Assembly: GCA_946480815.1 (NCBI GenBank)
Contig: CAMLLB010000033.1
Span: 1 to 41,399 of the forward strand
Source of the DNA: an uncultured Flavobacteriales bacterium
GTDB lineage: Bacteria > Bacteroidota > Bacteroidia > Flavobacteriales > Crocinitomicaceae
Direction: 5' to 3'
Length of the DNA: 41,399 bases
Part shown: positions 33,564 through 40,716 of the stretch, in pieces
Layout of the letters: each line of letters opens with the position of its first letter
Position numbering within the stretch: position 1 is the first letter of the stretch
Made by a program: the position numbers and the translations under genes
Notes under the pieces: model-generated
What the model was told of the DNA's origin: nothing
The model's input: the letters and a program-made list of their open reading frames with translations, nothing else
Databases searched by the model: none

Positions 33564-34250
33564 CTAAGACCAACTCGATATTTCCTTGATATCCAGGCGA
33601 AGAATATACAAACTTAACCCTAAACAGATAAGTACGCTCAAAGCAAATACAATGATCGTAAGTGCTTTTCCGGAATAATCTTCGGGAGAATTGAGTACTC
33701 TTTTTAAAGAGATACTTGAAAGGACCAAACTGCCAACTGCAAGTATTAAAAATATAGTAAATACAGGATTAATCAGCACCTTTAACAGAGCAACGATCAA
33801 AGCTGTAATGAGCAGTAATGAAAGAAGTCCAAGTGCTATCCATGTAAGGACATCAACCCGCTTTGAATCGCTTTTTTTAGGTTTCGGATGATCTTTTTCC
33901 GCTTGTTTGGAGTGAGTCACTTGCCTGACAATTTTTAGCGGCTCAATGGATTTGACAAAGCTTTTTTTGCGAGTCAGATCATTCGTAACAGGTGACTCGG
34001 AATCTGATTTCACTTCATCATTGTTTGCAGGTAAATTGAATTGGCTTGAATCAAGCGCTTTTTCGGGAAATTCCGTTTCCACAGGTATTTCGTACACGTT
34101 AACCGTTTTTTCAATACTTCCGGATTCATCAGGTGTTTTCTCTGAAAAACGATGCTTCCATTCTACGTGATACCCTGGTCCGAAATGCCGCTTTGTAATA
34201 GTACAAGCACCGCAAATCAATAATAGAACAAATAGTGGTATAGCTTTCAT
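33564..34250 (-). CDS. Putative lipoprotein with three or more C-terminal membrane helices
   Basis: 228 residues from the ATG at 34250 (MKAIPLFVLLLICGAC); an in-frame start 18 bp upstream is less likely. The N-terminus is a signal peptide ending in a possible lipobox (ICGAC), followed at once by KRHFGPGYHVEW, a motif I recall from other short Bacteroidota lipoproteins with KRxxxxGYHVxW. A hydrophilic, lysine-rich, low-complexity linker (about 30-135) leads to hydrophobic helices at about 140-165, 170-190 and 205-225. Function unknown. It is downstream of namZ on the same strand and may be a membrane-stress or envelope protein. Confidence 0.7.
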   Translation of the reverse strand: MKAIPLFVLLLICGACTITKRHFGPGYHVEWKHRFSEKTPDESGSIEKTVNVYEIPVETEFPEKALDSSQFNLPANNDEVKSDSESPVTNDLTRKKSFVKSIEPLKIVRQVTHSKQAEKDHPKPKKSDSKRVDVLTWIALGLLSLLLITALIVALLKVLINPVFTIFLILAVGSLVLSSISLKRVLNSPEDYSGKALTIIVFALSVLICLGLSLYILRLDIKEISSWS

Positions 34251-34365
34251 AACATTGCTTTTGGGCAAAAGTCATGAACTTATTCAGACTAGTTGTTGCG
34301 ATTTTCCGTACACGATTAAGCCTGTCTGCGTTAATCAATAATCCAAATGATAAACAATTCTGCTG

Positions 34366-35658
34366 TTATCTGTAAATAAGATATTTCTGCCGTGTTTTCA
34401 AAAACGACTGAATCCCTGTTTTCCAGGTTTCCTTGATCTCTTTTGCACCCAATCCGGCTTTTAACTGTGAACGAAGTTGAGTTGTTCCCGCCAAACGGTC
34501 GAAAAAGTTGCGCTGATTGATAAAATCAACACTGTCACTCAATTGGTCCCGCGCATTGATCAGCCAATTCAGATTGATCTCATACATGCGTTTGTTCTGA
34601 CTTGCTCCCAGGTCGTAACCATTGCAGGTGCGGTTTTGCCACAAGGGATCTTTCGCACCGGTAGTCGGCATTGGGACAAAGGTAAAGCTGGTCTTTCGAA
34701 AACTTGGGTGTCCGTACATTTCAAACGGGCGTTCGGTTCCTCTTCCGATACTGACAGTTGTTGCCTCAAAAAAACACAAACTCGGATACAGGTTGATTGC
34801 CTGATCTGTGCGCAGGTTTGGCGATGGTGGAATGGCAATTTCAAATTTCGTTTTGTGGGTGTAATTGCGGCATGGAACGATATACATCTGGCAGGTTACA
34901 TTATTGTGCAGCCAAAATTCTCCGTTAACCATTAAAGCGTATTCCCCGATCGTCATTCCATAAACAATGGGAACCGGGTGCATCCCGATGAAAGAAGTTT
35001 GGTCTTTTTCCAAAATGGGTCCATCCACGTAATGTGCATTCGGGTTCGGACGATCCAATACGATCAGTGCTTTATTGTTTTCAGCACATGCTTCCATAAC
35101 GTAGTGCAAGGTAGAAATGTAGGTGTAAAAACGAACGCCAACATCCTGGATGTCAAACAATACAATATCTACGTCGTATAATTGGTCCGCACGTGGTTTT
35201 TTATTACTTCCATAGAGGGAAACAATCGGTAAACCGGTTACCGGATCCTTGTGGCTCCAAACTTTTTCTCCGGCATCAGCAGTTCCTCTGAATCCGTGCT
35301 CCGGTGCAAAAACCTTTTGAATTTGAATTCCGAGAGATAATAAGGTGTCCACCAAATGGTCATCACCTAAAAGAGAAGATTGGTTCGCTACAATGGCAAC
35401 GCGTTTGCCTCTTAAAGAATCCAGGTACAGGTCCATTCGGGCATTACCAAGTTGCAGGGTCGGCATCCTTTCCATTCCGTACGCATCGTATCGGATCTCA
35501 TCATCAATGGGCTGAATGACAGGGTATTCCTTCGTATTGTCCCGGTTTGAATCCGTTACGACAGGAGGAAGTGACTTTTTGTTTATGCCACATGAAGCCA
35601 GGAAAAGCAAAATAATACTTTTCAACGCCAAAAGCTTTATGTACTTTCGTATTCGCAT
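34366..35658 (-). CDS. DUF1343 lipoprotein, exo-beta-N-acetylmuramidase NamZ family
   Basis: 430 residues from the ATG at 35658; an in-frame TTG two codons upstream is not preferred. The signal peptide ends in a lipobox (LFLASC, Cys23). The body carries the DUF1343 hallmarks: VAIVANQSS, VFAPEHGFRGTADAGE, VDIVLFDIQDVGVRFYTYISTLHYVMEA, VLDRPNPN and SIGRGTERPFEMYGHP. Characterised members (NamZ, GH171) release N-acetylmuramic acid from peptidoglycan fragments; the assignment here is by family. Its start codon overlaps that of the divergent permease gene (CATG at 35656-35659), so the two genes have no conventional spacer for promoters. Confidence 0.88.
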   Translation of the reverse strand: MRIRKYIKLLALKSIILLFLASCGINKKSLPPVVTDSNRDNTKEYPVIQPIDDEIRYDAYGMERMPTLQLGNARMDLYLDSLRGKRVAIVANQSSLLGDDHLVDTLLSLGIQIQKVFAPEHGFRGTADAGEKVWSHKDPVTGLPIVSLYGSNKKPRADQLYDVDIVLFDIQDVGVRFYTYISTLHYVMEACAENNKALIVLDRPNPNAHYVDGPILEKDQTSFIGMHPVPIVYGMTIGEYALMVNGEFWLHNNVTCQMYIVPCRNYTHKTKFEIAIPPSPNLRTDQAINLYPSLCFFEATTVSIGRGTERPFEMYGHPSFRKTSFTFVPMPTTGAKDPLWQNRTCNGYDLGASQNKRMYEINLNWLINARDQLSDSVDFINQRNFFDRLAGTTQLRSQLKAGLGAKEIKETWKTGIQSFLKTRQKYLIYR

Positions 35659-37363
35659 GAGCAATAATTGGAATTATATTTTTTTCATCGCTAAAAAACT
35701 TCAACGTAAACAAACGGTTACGGATGACTCATTGCAAGGCAATAAAAAAGCAGCAAAACCAATTACTAGAATTGCTATTTTGAGTATTTCGCTGGCAATG
35801 ATTGTAAACATCGTTACAATTGCAGTGGTTGAAGGATTCCAACAAGAAGTGAGCCGTAAAGTTATAGGTTTTGGTTCACATATCTCCATTCAGAAGTCAG
35901 GAGAAATTTCTTTAATGGAATCTGCACCCTTAATGAAGAGTGAAAAACTGGAAGAAGCGTTGAGCCGGATAGAAGGTGTAACTCATGTTCAATCAGTTGC
36001 TTACAAGCCTGCGCTGCTTCAATCAAGGGGAGATGTTACTCAAAAAGAAATCCTGGGCGTTGTTTTAAAAGGTGTTGATAAAAATTACGATTGGTCCTTT
36101 TTTAAATCGTATCTGAAAGAGGGGAAACTTCCGGCTTTTAAAGATCCCGCTTCCACCGAAGTGCTTATTTCAAAGCGAATTGCAACGGATTTACACTACC
36201 AGTTGGGTGATACGGTTAATGCGTATTTCGTAAAACAAAAACCCATTCAACGGCAATTTCAGATCGTGGGGATTTATGAAACCGGTTTGGAAGATTTTGA
36301 CAAAGAATTGGTTTTTTGTTACCTGCCGCAGGTCCAGCAATTGAATGATTGGGGAATCAGTGCGGAAATGATCGTGGAAGATTCACTTTATTTCGGAAAC
36401 CTGATTCTTCGTGCACAAGTCTCAGGAGGAAACGGGAATTACCGCTACGACTGGGGAGAAGGCTATGAAGACACCCCGGTCATTGCAATTTATCCACAAA
36501 AAGACACTACTATCCGCCTGATTGTTGCAGATTACTGGACATTTATAGATGAACCTGCCGGAAGTTTGGATAATCCGAAAAGTGAAACAGCCATTCCGGA
36601 TACAACCTGGTTGCAGATCAAAGTGACCGGAGATAAATTGGGGACCAGTGCGTTTGACGTAGATTCCGATGGGAATCTGAAAAAACATTTTTTGAGCAAA
36701 GACGGCCTTCATTACGAAGTAAAGGCAGGAGCAAAAACAGTTGACCTGGAATTTTTTCCCGGCCATGGTTCTTATCAGGAATATGTCGGATCGTATGAAT
36801 TGAGCGTTGCAGACTTTTCAGATATTGAAAATCAGAAAAGGAAGATTGAAAAGGCGGTGGAATTCAATCCGGATTTCAGGCAACAGGTTAAAGTGAACAG
36901 CATCAAAGACAATCAACGCGATCTCTTTGTATGGTTAAGTTTTTTAGATGTGAACCTGGCGATAGTCCTGATTCTTATGCTGATTATCGGAATCGTAAAT
37001 ATGGGATCCGCCTTGCTCGTATTGATTTTGGTCCGGACGAATTTCATTGGAATTTTAAAGGCGATGGGAGCAAACAACCTCTTTGTGCGAAAGGTATTTA
37101 TGGTTCATACAGGCCAGCTGATCCTGAAAGGAATGATTTGGGGAAATGTGATCGGGATAGGACTTTGCTGGCTTCAGTACCAATTTCATATTATTCCGCT
37201 TGACCCGAAAGTGTATTACTTGAATACCGTTCCGATCGAATTCAATATCTGGAAAATCGGGGTATTAAATATCATTACCCTGGGTGTCTGTTTGCTTGCT
37301 CTTTTTGTGCCATCACTATTGATCAGCAGAATAAATCCTGCAAAATCGATCCGATTTAAATAA
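35657..37363 (+). CDS. FtsX-family (LolC/E-like) permease with PKD/SprB-like periplasmic insert
   Basis: 568 residues from the ATG at 35657 (MSNNWNYIFFIAKKLQRK). In-frame ATGs upstream lie inside the divergent namZ gene and give a non-homologous tail. Helix 1 is at about 38-58. The periplasmic MacB-type domain (about 65-235; LISKRIATDLHYQLGDTV, FQIVGIYETGLEDFDKE) resumes at about 376 (VGSYELSVADFSDIENQ). Between them about 140 extra residues include a PKD/SprB-like unit (QVSGGNGNYRYDWGEGYEDT ... TIRLIVADYW). Helices 2-4 are at about 433-460, 485-508 and 533-556, with the KAMGANNLFVRK loop. The usual family size is about 400. Probable envelope transport role; the ATPase is not nearby. Confidence 0.87.
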   Translation: MSNNWNYIFFIAKKLQRKQTVTDDSLQGNKKAAKPITRIAILSISLAMIVNIVTIAVVEGFQQEVSRKVIGFGSHISIQKSGEISLMESAPLMKSEKLEEALSRIEGVTHVQSVAYKPALLQSRGDVTQKEILGVVLKGVDKNYDWSFFKSYLKEGKLPAFKDPASTEVLISKRIATDLHYQLGDTVNAYFVKQKPIQRQFQIVGIYETGLEDFDKELVFCYLPQVQQLNDWGISAEMIVEDSLYFGNLILRAQVSGGNGNYRYDWGEGYEDTPVIAIYPQKDTTIRLIVADYWTFIDEPAGSLDNPKSETAIPDTTWLQIKVTGDKLGTSAFDVDSDGNLKKHFLSKDGLHYEVKAGAKTVDLEFFPGHGSYQEYVGSYELSVADFSDIENQKRKIEKAVEFNPDFRQQVKVNSIKDNQRDLFVWLSFLDVNLAIVLILMLIIGIVNMGSALLVLILVRTNFIGILKAMGANNLFVRKVFMVHTGQLILKGMIWGNVIGIGLCWLQYQFHIIPLDPKVYYLNTVPIEFNIWKIGVLNIITLGVCLLALFVPSLLISRINPAKSIRFK

Positions 37364-37405
37364 ACCGATTAATCGATAATTCACCCATTTCCCGATAAAT
37401 TGGCA

Positions 37406-37433
37406 TTGGAGCAAGGATAATTCCTTATTTTTG
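37406..37433 (+). promoter_or_regulatory. Full promoter: TTG, 17-bp spacer, TATTTTTG
   Basis: The best promoter in the window: TTG at 37406-37408, a 17-bp spacer, then an exact -7 box TATTTTTG at 37426-37433, ending 15 nt before the ATG at 37449. It drives the outer-membrane protein and waaA. Confidence 0.7.
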
Positions 37434-37448
37434 AGTGACTAAAAAAAC

Positions 37449-38207
37449 ATGAGAAATTCTTTTTTACTTGCTTTATTGATTTGTTTCAGTTTCCAGGGAT
37501 TCAGTCAGAGAAATGTACGTGACAGCGCGATTGCTACCCCTTGGATTGCATTGCATTACGGATTGAATGCGCCTGATGGAGATCTGAAGGAACGTTTTGG
37601 AGTGATCAATCACGTGGGAGCAATGGCAGGTTACAAAACCTCAAGAAATTGGGTTTACGGACTGGACGGAAATTTCATGTTTGGAAACAAGGTTAAAACT
37701 TCGGGGATGTTCGCCAATTTAGTCGATTCGCACGGATACATCAATGATGTGAACGGAGATGTGGCGATTGTCGTAGTAAATATGCGTGGTTTCAATGCCA
37801 ATGTGATGGTTGGGAAAGTATTTCCGGTACTCAGTCCGAATAAAAACTCCGGATTATATGTACACGCAGGATTGGGCTACATGCAGTATAAAATGCGTAT
37901 TGAAACACAAGATCAGGTTGTTCCTACGTTGGAATTGAAATATAGAAAAGGGTATGACCGCTATACCACGGGACTGAATTTTCATCAGTTTGCAGGATAT
38001 GCTTTTATGGCGAACCAGGGATTTGTTAACTTCTATGCCGGGTTTTATATCCAGGAAGGATTAACATATAATAGAAGAGATATCTTTTTTGATCAACCGG
38101 ATGTGCCGGTTTCTAAAGCACAAAGATTAGATTTACAATATGGATTTAAAGTCGGTTGGTTTGTTCCCGTTTATAAGCGCAAACCGAAAGACTATTATTT
38201 TGAGTAA
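37449..38207 (+). CDS. Predicted outer-membrane beta-barrel protein, function unknown
   Basis: 252 residues. Signal peptide about 1-20 (MRNSFLLALLICFSFQGFSQ), then alternating aromatic/polar strands (WIALHYGLNAPDGDLKERFG, GLDGNFMFGNKVK, LYVHAGLGYMQYKMRI, FVNFYAGFYIQEGLTY, LQYGFKVGWFVPVY) suggestive of an eight-stranded or similar barrel. Such proteins recur in Bacteroidota, but I do not recognise a named family. The stop codon is directly followed by the waaA ATG with no gap, so the pair is cotranscribed, which hints at a role in the outer membrane linked to lipopolysaccharide. Confidence 0.8.
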   Translation: MRNSFLLALLICFSFQGFSQRNVRDSAIATPWIALHYGLNAPDGDLKERFGVINHVGAMAGYKTSRNWVYGLDGNFMFGNKVKTSGMFANLVDSHGYINDVNGDVAIVVVNMRGFNANVMVGKVFPVLSPNKNSGLYVHAGLGYMQYKMRIETQDQVVPTLELKYRKGYDRYTTGLNFHQFAGYAFMANQGFVNFYAGFYIQEGLTYNRRDIFFDQPDVPVSKAQRLDLQYGFKVGWFVPVYKRKPKDYYFE

Positions 38208-39413
38208 ATGAGACTATTCTACGGATTTGGGATTCGGGCTTTTTATGCAGTCATGTGGCTTGCATCCTGGTTTCATCCCAAAGCAAAAAAATGGATTCTT
38301 GGGCGACGAATCCCGTTAAGTACCTACCGGGTCCCGAAAAATAAACCCGTTGTCTGGTTCCATTGTGCATCCCTGGGTGAGTTTGATCAGGGGCTTCCAG
38401 TAATGAACACGTATAAAGAAGCATTCCCGGAATCATTTCTTATCGTGACTTTTTTCAGCCCTTCCGGAATGGAATTTTACCAGAAAAGAGAACACCTGGT
38501 AGACCTTGCACTTTATTTACCCCTGGACACAAAGATCAAAGCCCGTAAATTCGTTGATCATTTCAAACCGCAAATGGTTTTCTTTGTCAAATACGAGTTT
38601 TGGTATAACCATTTGAAGTGTGCCAGAAGAAAGGGTGCGAAGATTTATGGAGTCAGCAGTTTGTTCAGGCCAGGTCATCGTTTCTTTAAGTGGTATGGCG
38701 GATTTTTCAGAAAGGCATTGCGTTTGTTTGATCATTTTTACGCACAGGACCAGCGTTCGAAAGATTTACTGAACAGTATCGGTATTGACCAGGTCACAGT
38801 AACCGGTGATACGCGTTATGACCGCATGATAGCTGTAAAAGAACGAAGTAAGGAAAATGAGATTATTCGGAATTTTGCAGAGGAAAAACCGGTACTTATT
38901 TTAGGAAGTTCCTGGACAATCGATGAAGAAATCCTTATTCCGGCTTTATTCGAACTGCGGCAAAAGTTTAAGATCATTATTGCTCCGCACGATATTTCAG
39001 AAAAACACATTGAACAGATCTCGGCAGAATTTGATGATGACATTGAACGCTACACGAATTTCCAAAACCTGGGAAAAGATATTCTTATTCTGGACACAAT
39101 AGGTCAGTTGACCAATGCCTATCAATACGCCGATCTGGCTTATATTGGTGGCGGATTTACCGGTAAACTACACAACATTCTTGAGCCCGGAGCTTTTGGT
39201 ATTCCGATCTTTTTCGGTCCGAAATTTGCCCGTTTCCCGGAAGCCCAATTGTTCCTTGACCATCAGGTAGCATTTACCATTGAAGATAGTTTCAGCTTTG
39301 AGAAAGCAGTCGAAGAAGCACTTGGAAGAAGAGCCCAGATCAACGAAAGATTGGCTGAAATCTTTGCCAGAAACCAAGGTGCCGCGAAGAAGATTATTAG
39401 TTCTTTAAGTTAA
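38208..39413 (+). CDS. waaA: 3-deoxy-D-manno-octulosonic acid (Kdo) transferase
   Basis: 401 residues, typical WaaA/KdtA length. An N-terminal membrane anchor (FYGFGIRAFYAVMWLASWF) precedes the GT-B fold: WFHCASLGEFDQGLPVM (catalytic-Glu region), VTFFSPSGMEF, YLPLDTKIKARKFVDHFKP, VKYEFWYN, VTGDTRYDR, ILGSSWTIDEE, IAPHDISEKHI and the C-terminal GGGFTGKLHNILEPGAFGIPIFFGP. It transfers Kdo from CMP-Kdo to lipid A precursor at the cytoplasmic face of the inner membrane. It starts immediately after the stop of the outer-membrane protein gene. Confidence 0.95.
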   Translation: MRLFYGFGIRAFYAVMWLASWFHPKAKKWILGRRIPLSTYRVPKNKPVVWFHCASLGEFDQGLPVMNTYKEAFPESFLIVTFFSPSGMEFYQKREHLVDLALYLPLDTKIKARKFVDHFKPQMVFFVKYEFWYNHLKCARRKGAKIYGVSSLFRPGHRFFKWYGGFFRKALRLFDHFYAQDQRSKDLLNSIGIDQVTVTGDTRYDRMIAVKERSKENEIIRNFAEEKPVLILGSSWTIDEEILIPALFELRQKFKIIIAPHDISEKHIEQISAEFDDDIERYTNFQNLGKDILILDTIGQLTNAYQYADLAYIGGGFTGKLHNILEPGAFGIPIFFGPKFARFPEAQLFLDHQVAFTIEDSFSFEKAVEEALGRRAQINERLAEIFARNQGAAKKIISSLS

Positions 39414-39432
39414 TTCTATAGTTTCTTAGAAG

Positions 39433-39464
39433 CCCTCCCCCTTGATCCCCTCCAAAGGGGGAAC
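39433..39464. repeat. Intergenic hairpin repeat CCCCCTT...AAAGGGGG, copy 1
   Basis: CCCCCTT (39437-39443) and AAAGGGGG (39454-39461) form a stem. The unit is repeated in the same orientation at 39556-39587, sharing CCCCTCCAAAGGGGG. It lies in the convergent gap waaA/LOG. Confidence 0.7.
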
Positions 39465-39555
39465 CAGAAATCATACTCTTAAGTGTAAATTGGGCTTCGA
39501 AAAGAAATATATAAAATCAGATCAGAAACCATTCCTTTCTTAGGGAAATTGTAAT

Positions 39556-39587
39556 CTCCCCCTTTGTCCCCTCCAAAGGGGGAGGAA
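39556..39587. repeat. Intergenic hairpin repeat CCCCCTTTG...CAAAGGGGG, copy 2
   Basis: CTCCCCCTTT (39556-39565) pairs with AAAGGGGGAG (39575-39584). This is a better stem than copy 1 and the same repeat family; the double CCTCCCT hairpin at 30469 may be related. Confidence 0.7.
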
Positions 39588-39594
39588 TAGTAAA

Positions 39595-39627
39595 TTCCAC
39601 TTTTTGGCGATTGAAAAAGTGGAAAAA
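39595..39627 (-). terminator. Hairpin terminator-like structure after the LOG gene
   Basis: TTCCACTTTTT (39595-39605) and AAAAAGTGGAA (39614-39624) form a perfect 11-bp stem with an 8-nt loop, about 21 bp beyond the LOG gene stop. On the minus strand the 3' flank is a short T-run, so it may end that transcript. Confidence 0.5.
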
Positions 39628-39647
39628 TAAATTTGTATAAAAACGTA

Positions 39648-40331
39648 TTAAAAGTTCGGGCTGAGATCGTGTGTTTTGTAGAAATCATCCACATATTTTA
39701 CCGCTTCATCAGCCGTGTCAACAATCGTCAAAAAGCGCAAGTCGTCCGGAGAGATATTGTGTTCTTTTTCCAGCATCACGTTTTTCACCCATTCTACCAA
39801 TCCGCTCCAATATTCCTTTCCGACCAGTACAACAGGCCGTTTGGTAATTTTCTTCGTCTGGATTAAAGTAATCGCTTCGAATAATTCGTCCATTGTTCCG
39901 AATCCACCCGGCATAACTACGAACCCCTGGGAATATTTCACGAAAATAACCTTGCGGACAAAGAAATAATCAAAGTTCAAATGACTTTCACGATCAACAT
40001 ACTTGTTGTGGAATTGCTCAAAAGGAAGATCAATATTTAATCCAACTGATTTTCCTCCGCCCTGGTGCGCTCCTTTATTTCCGGCTTCCATAATCCCGGG
40101 ACCACCACCTGTGATGATTCCATATCCTGCTTTTGCAAGCTTTTCACCAATTTCTACACTCAGTTGGTAGTATTTATTTTCTTCTTTGGTCCGTGCTGAT
40201 CCGAAAATAGAAATACATGGACCGATTCGTGCCATGCGTTCGTAACCCTCAACAAATTCAGACATGATTTTGAAAATTGCCCAGCTGTCGTTTGTTTTTA
40301 TCTCGTTCCAGTCCTTGCGTATTGCGTTCAT
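39648..40331 (-). CDS. LOG-family protein (cytokinin-type nucleoside 5'-monophosphate phosphoribohydrolase)
   Basis: 227 residues. Rossmann-like segments GPCISIFGSARTKEENKYY and YGIITGGGPGIMEAGNKGAHQGGGKSVGLNI, and the family signature PGGFGTMDELFEA (PGGxGTxxE). LOG proteins, long misannotated as lysine decarboxylases, release the base from nucleoside 5'-monophosphates. An N-terminal extension of about 40 residues precedes the core. Convergent with waaA. The likely role is nucleotide salvage or signalling; the true substrate is not known from sequence. Confidence 0.9.
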   Translation of the reverse strand: MNAIRKDWNEIKTNDSWAIFKIMSEFVEGYERMARIGPCISIFGSARTKEENKYYQLSVEIGEKLAKAGYGIITGGGPGIMEAGNKGAHQGGGKSVGLNIDLPFEQFHNKYVDRESHLNFDYFFVRKVIFVKYSQGFVVMPGGFGTMDELFEAITLIQTKKITKRPVVLVGKEYWSGLVEWVKNVMLEKEHNISPDDLRFLTIVDTADEAVKYVDDFYKTHDLSPNF

Positions 40332-40716
40332 TTCAATGCTTTAAGCAGCTTATTTGCTATTTCAGTAAAAATAGAGCTCTCAACTACAATATGAGCAGGA
40401 GCTATTTATTAATTATGAACTAAGATTCGTTTATAAGGTGATCCGGTACAAAAAAGAACAAAAAAATAACAAGAATTGAGAATTACATAATTAGTTAAAA
40501 TATTGATTTGCAATCGTTTAAATTAACACACATTTCGATTGATTACCCGATTTTATCGACGATTCATTAAATTTAAATGTTAAAAATTTGGAAGCTGTTA
40601 AATTTTTTCATAAAGTTGATAACCTTAATTACGAATTCTTACTACCTGCTGACCAACAACACCATTTACCATCGGGTGTATCTACGAGTAATAAAGGCAT
40701 CTAAAAACTAAGAAAT
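40332..40716. other. AT-rich divergent intergenic region without a visible gene
   Basis: 385 bp between the LOG gene (-) and a partial secreted-protein gene (+). It is strongly AT-rich with no reading frame of note, no exact TAnnTTTG box close to either start and no strong hairpin. The +-strand gene probably has a longer 5' leader within it. Confidence 0.5.
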
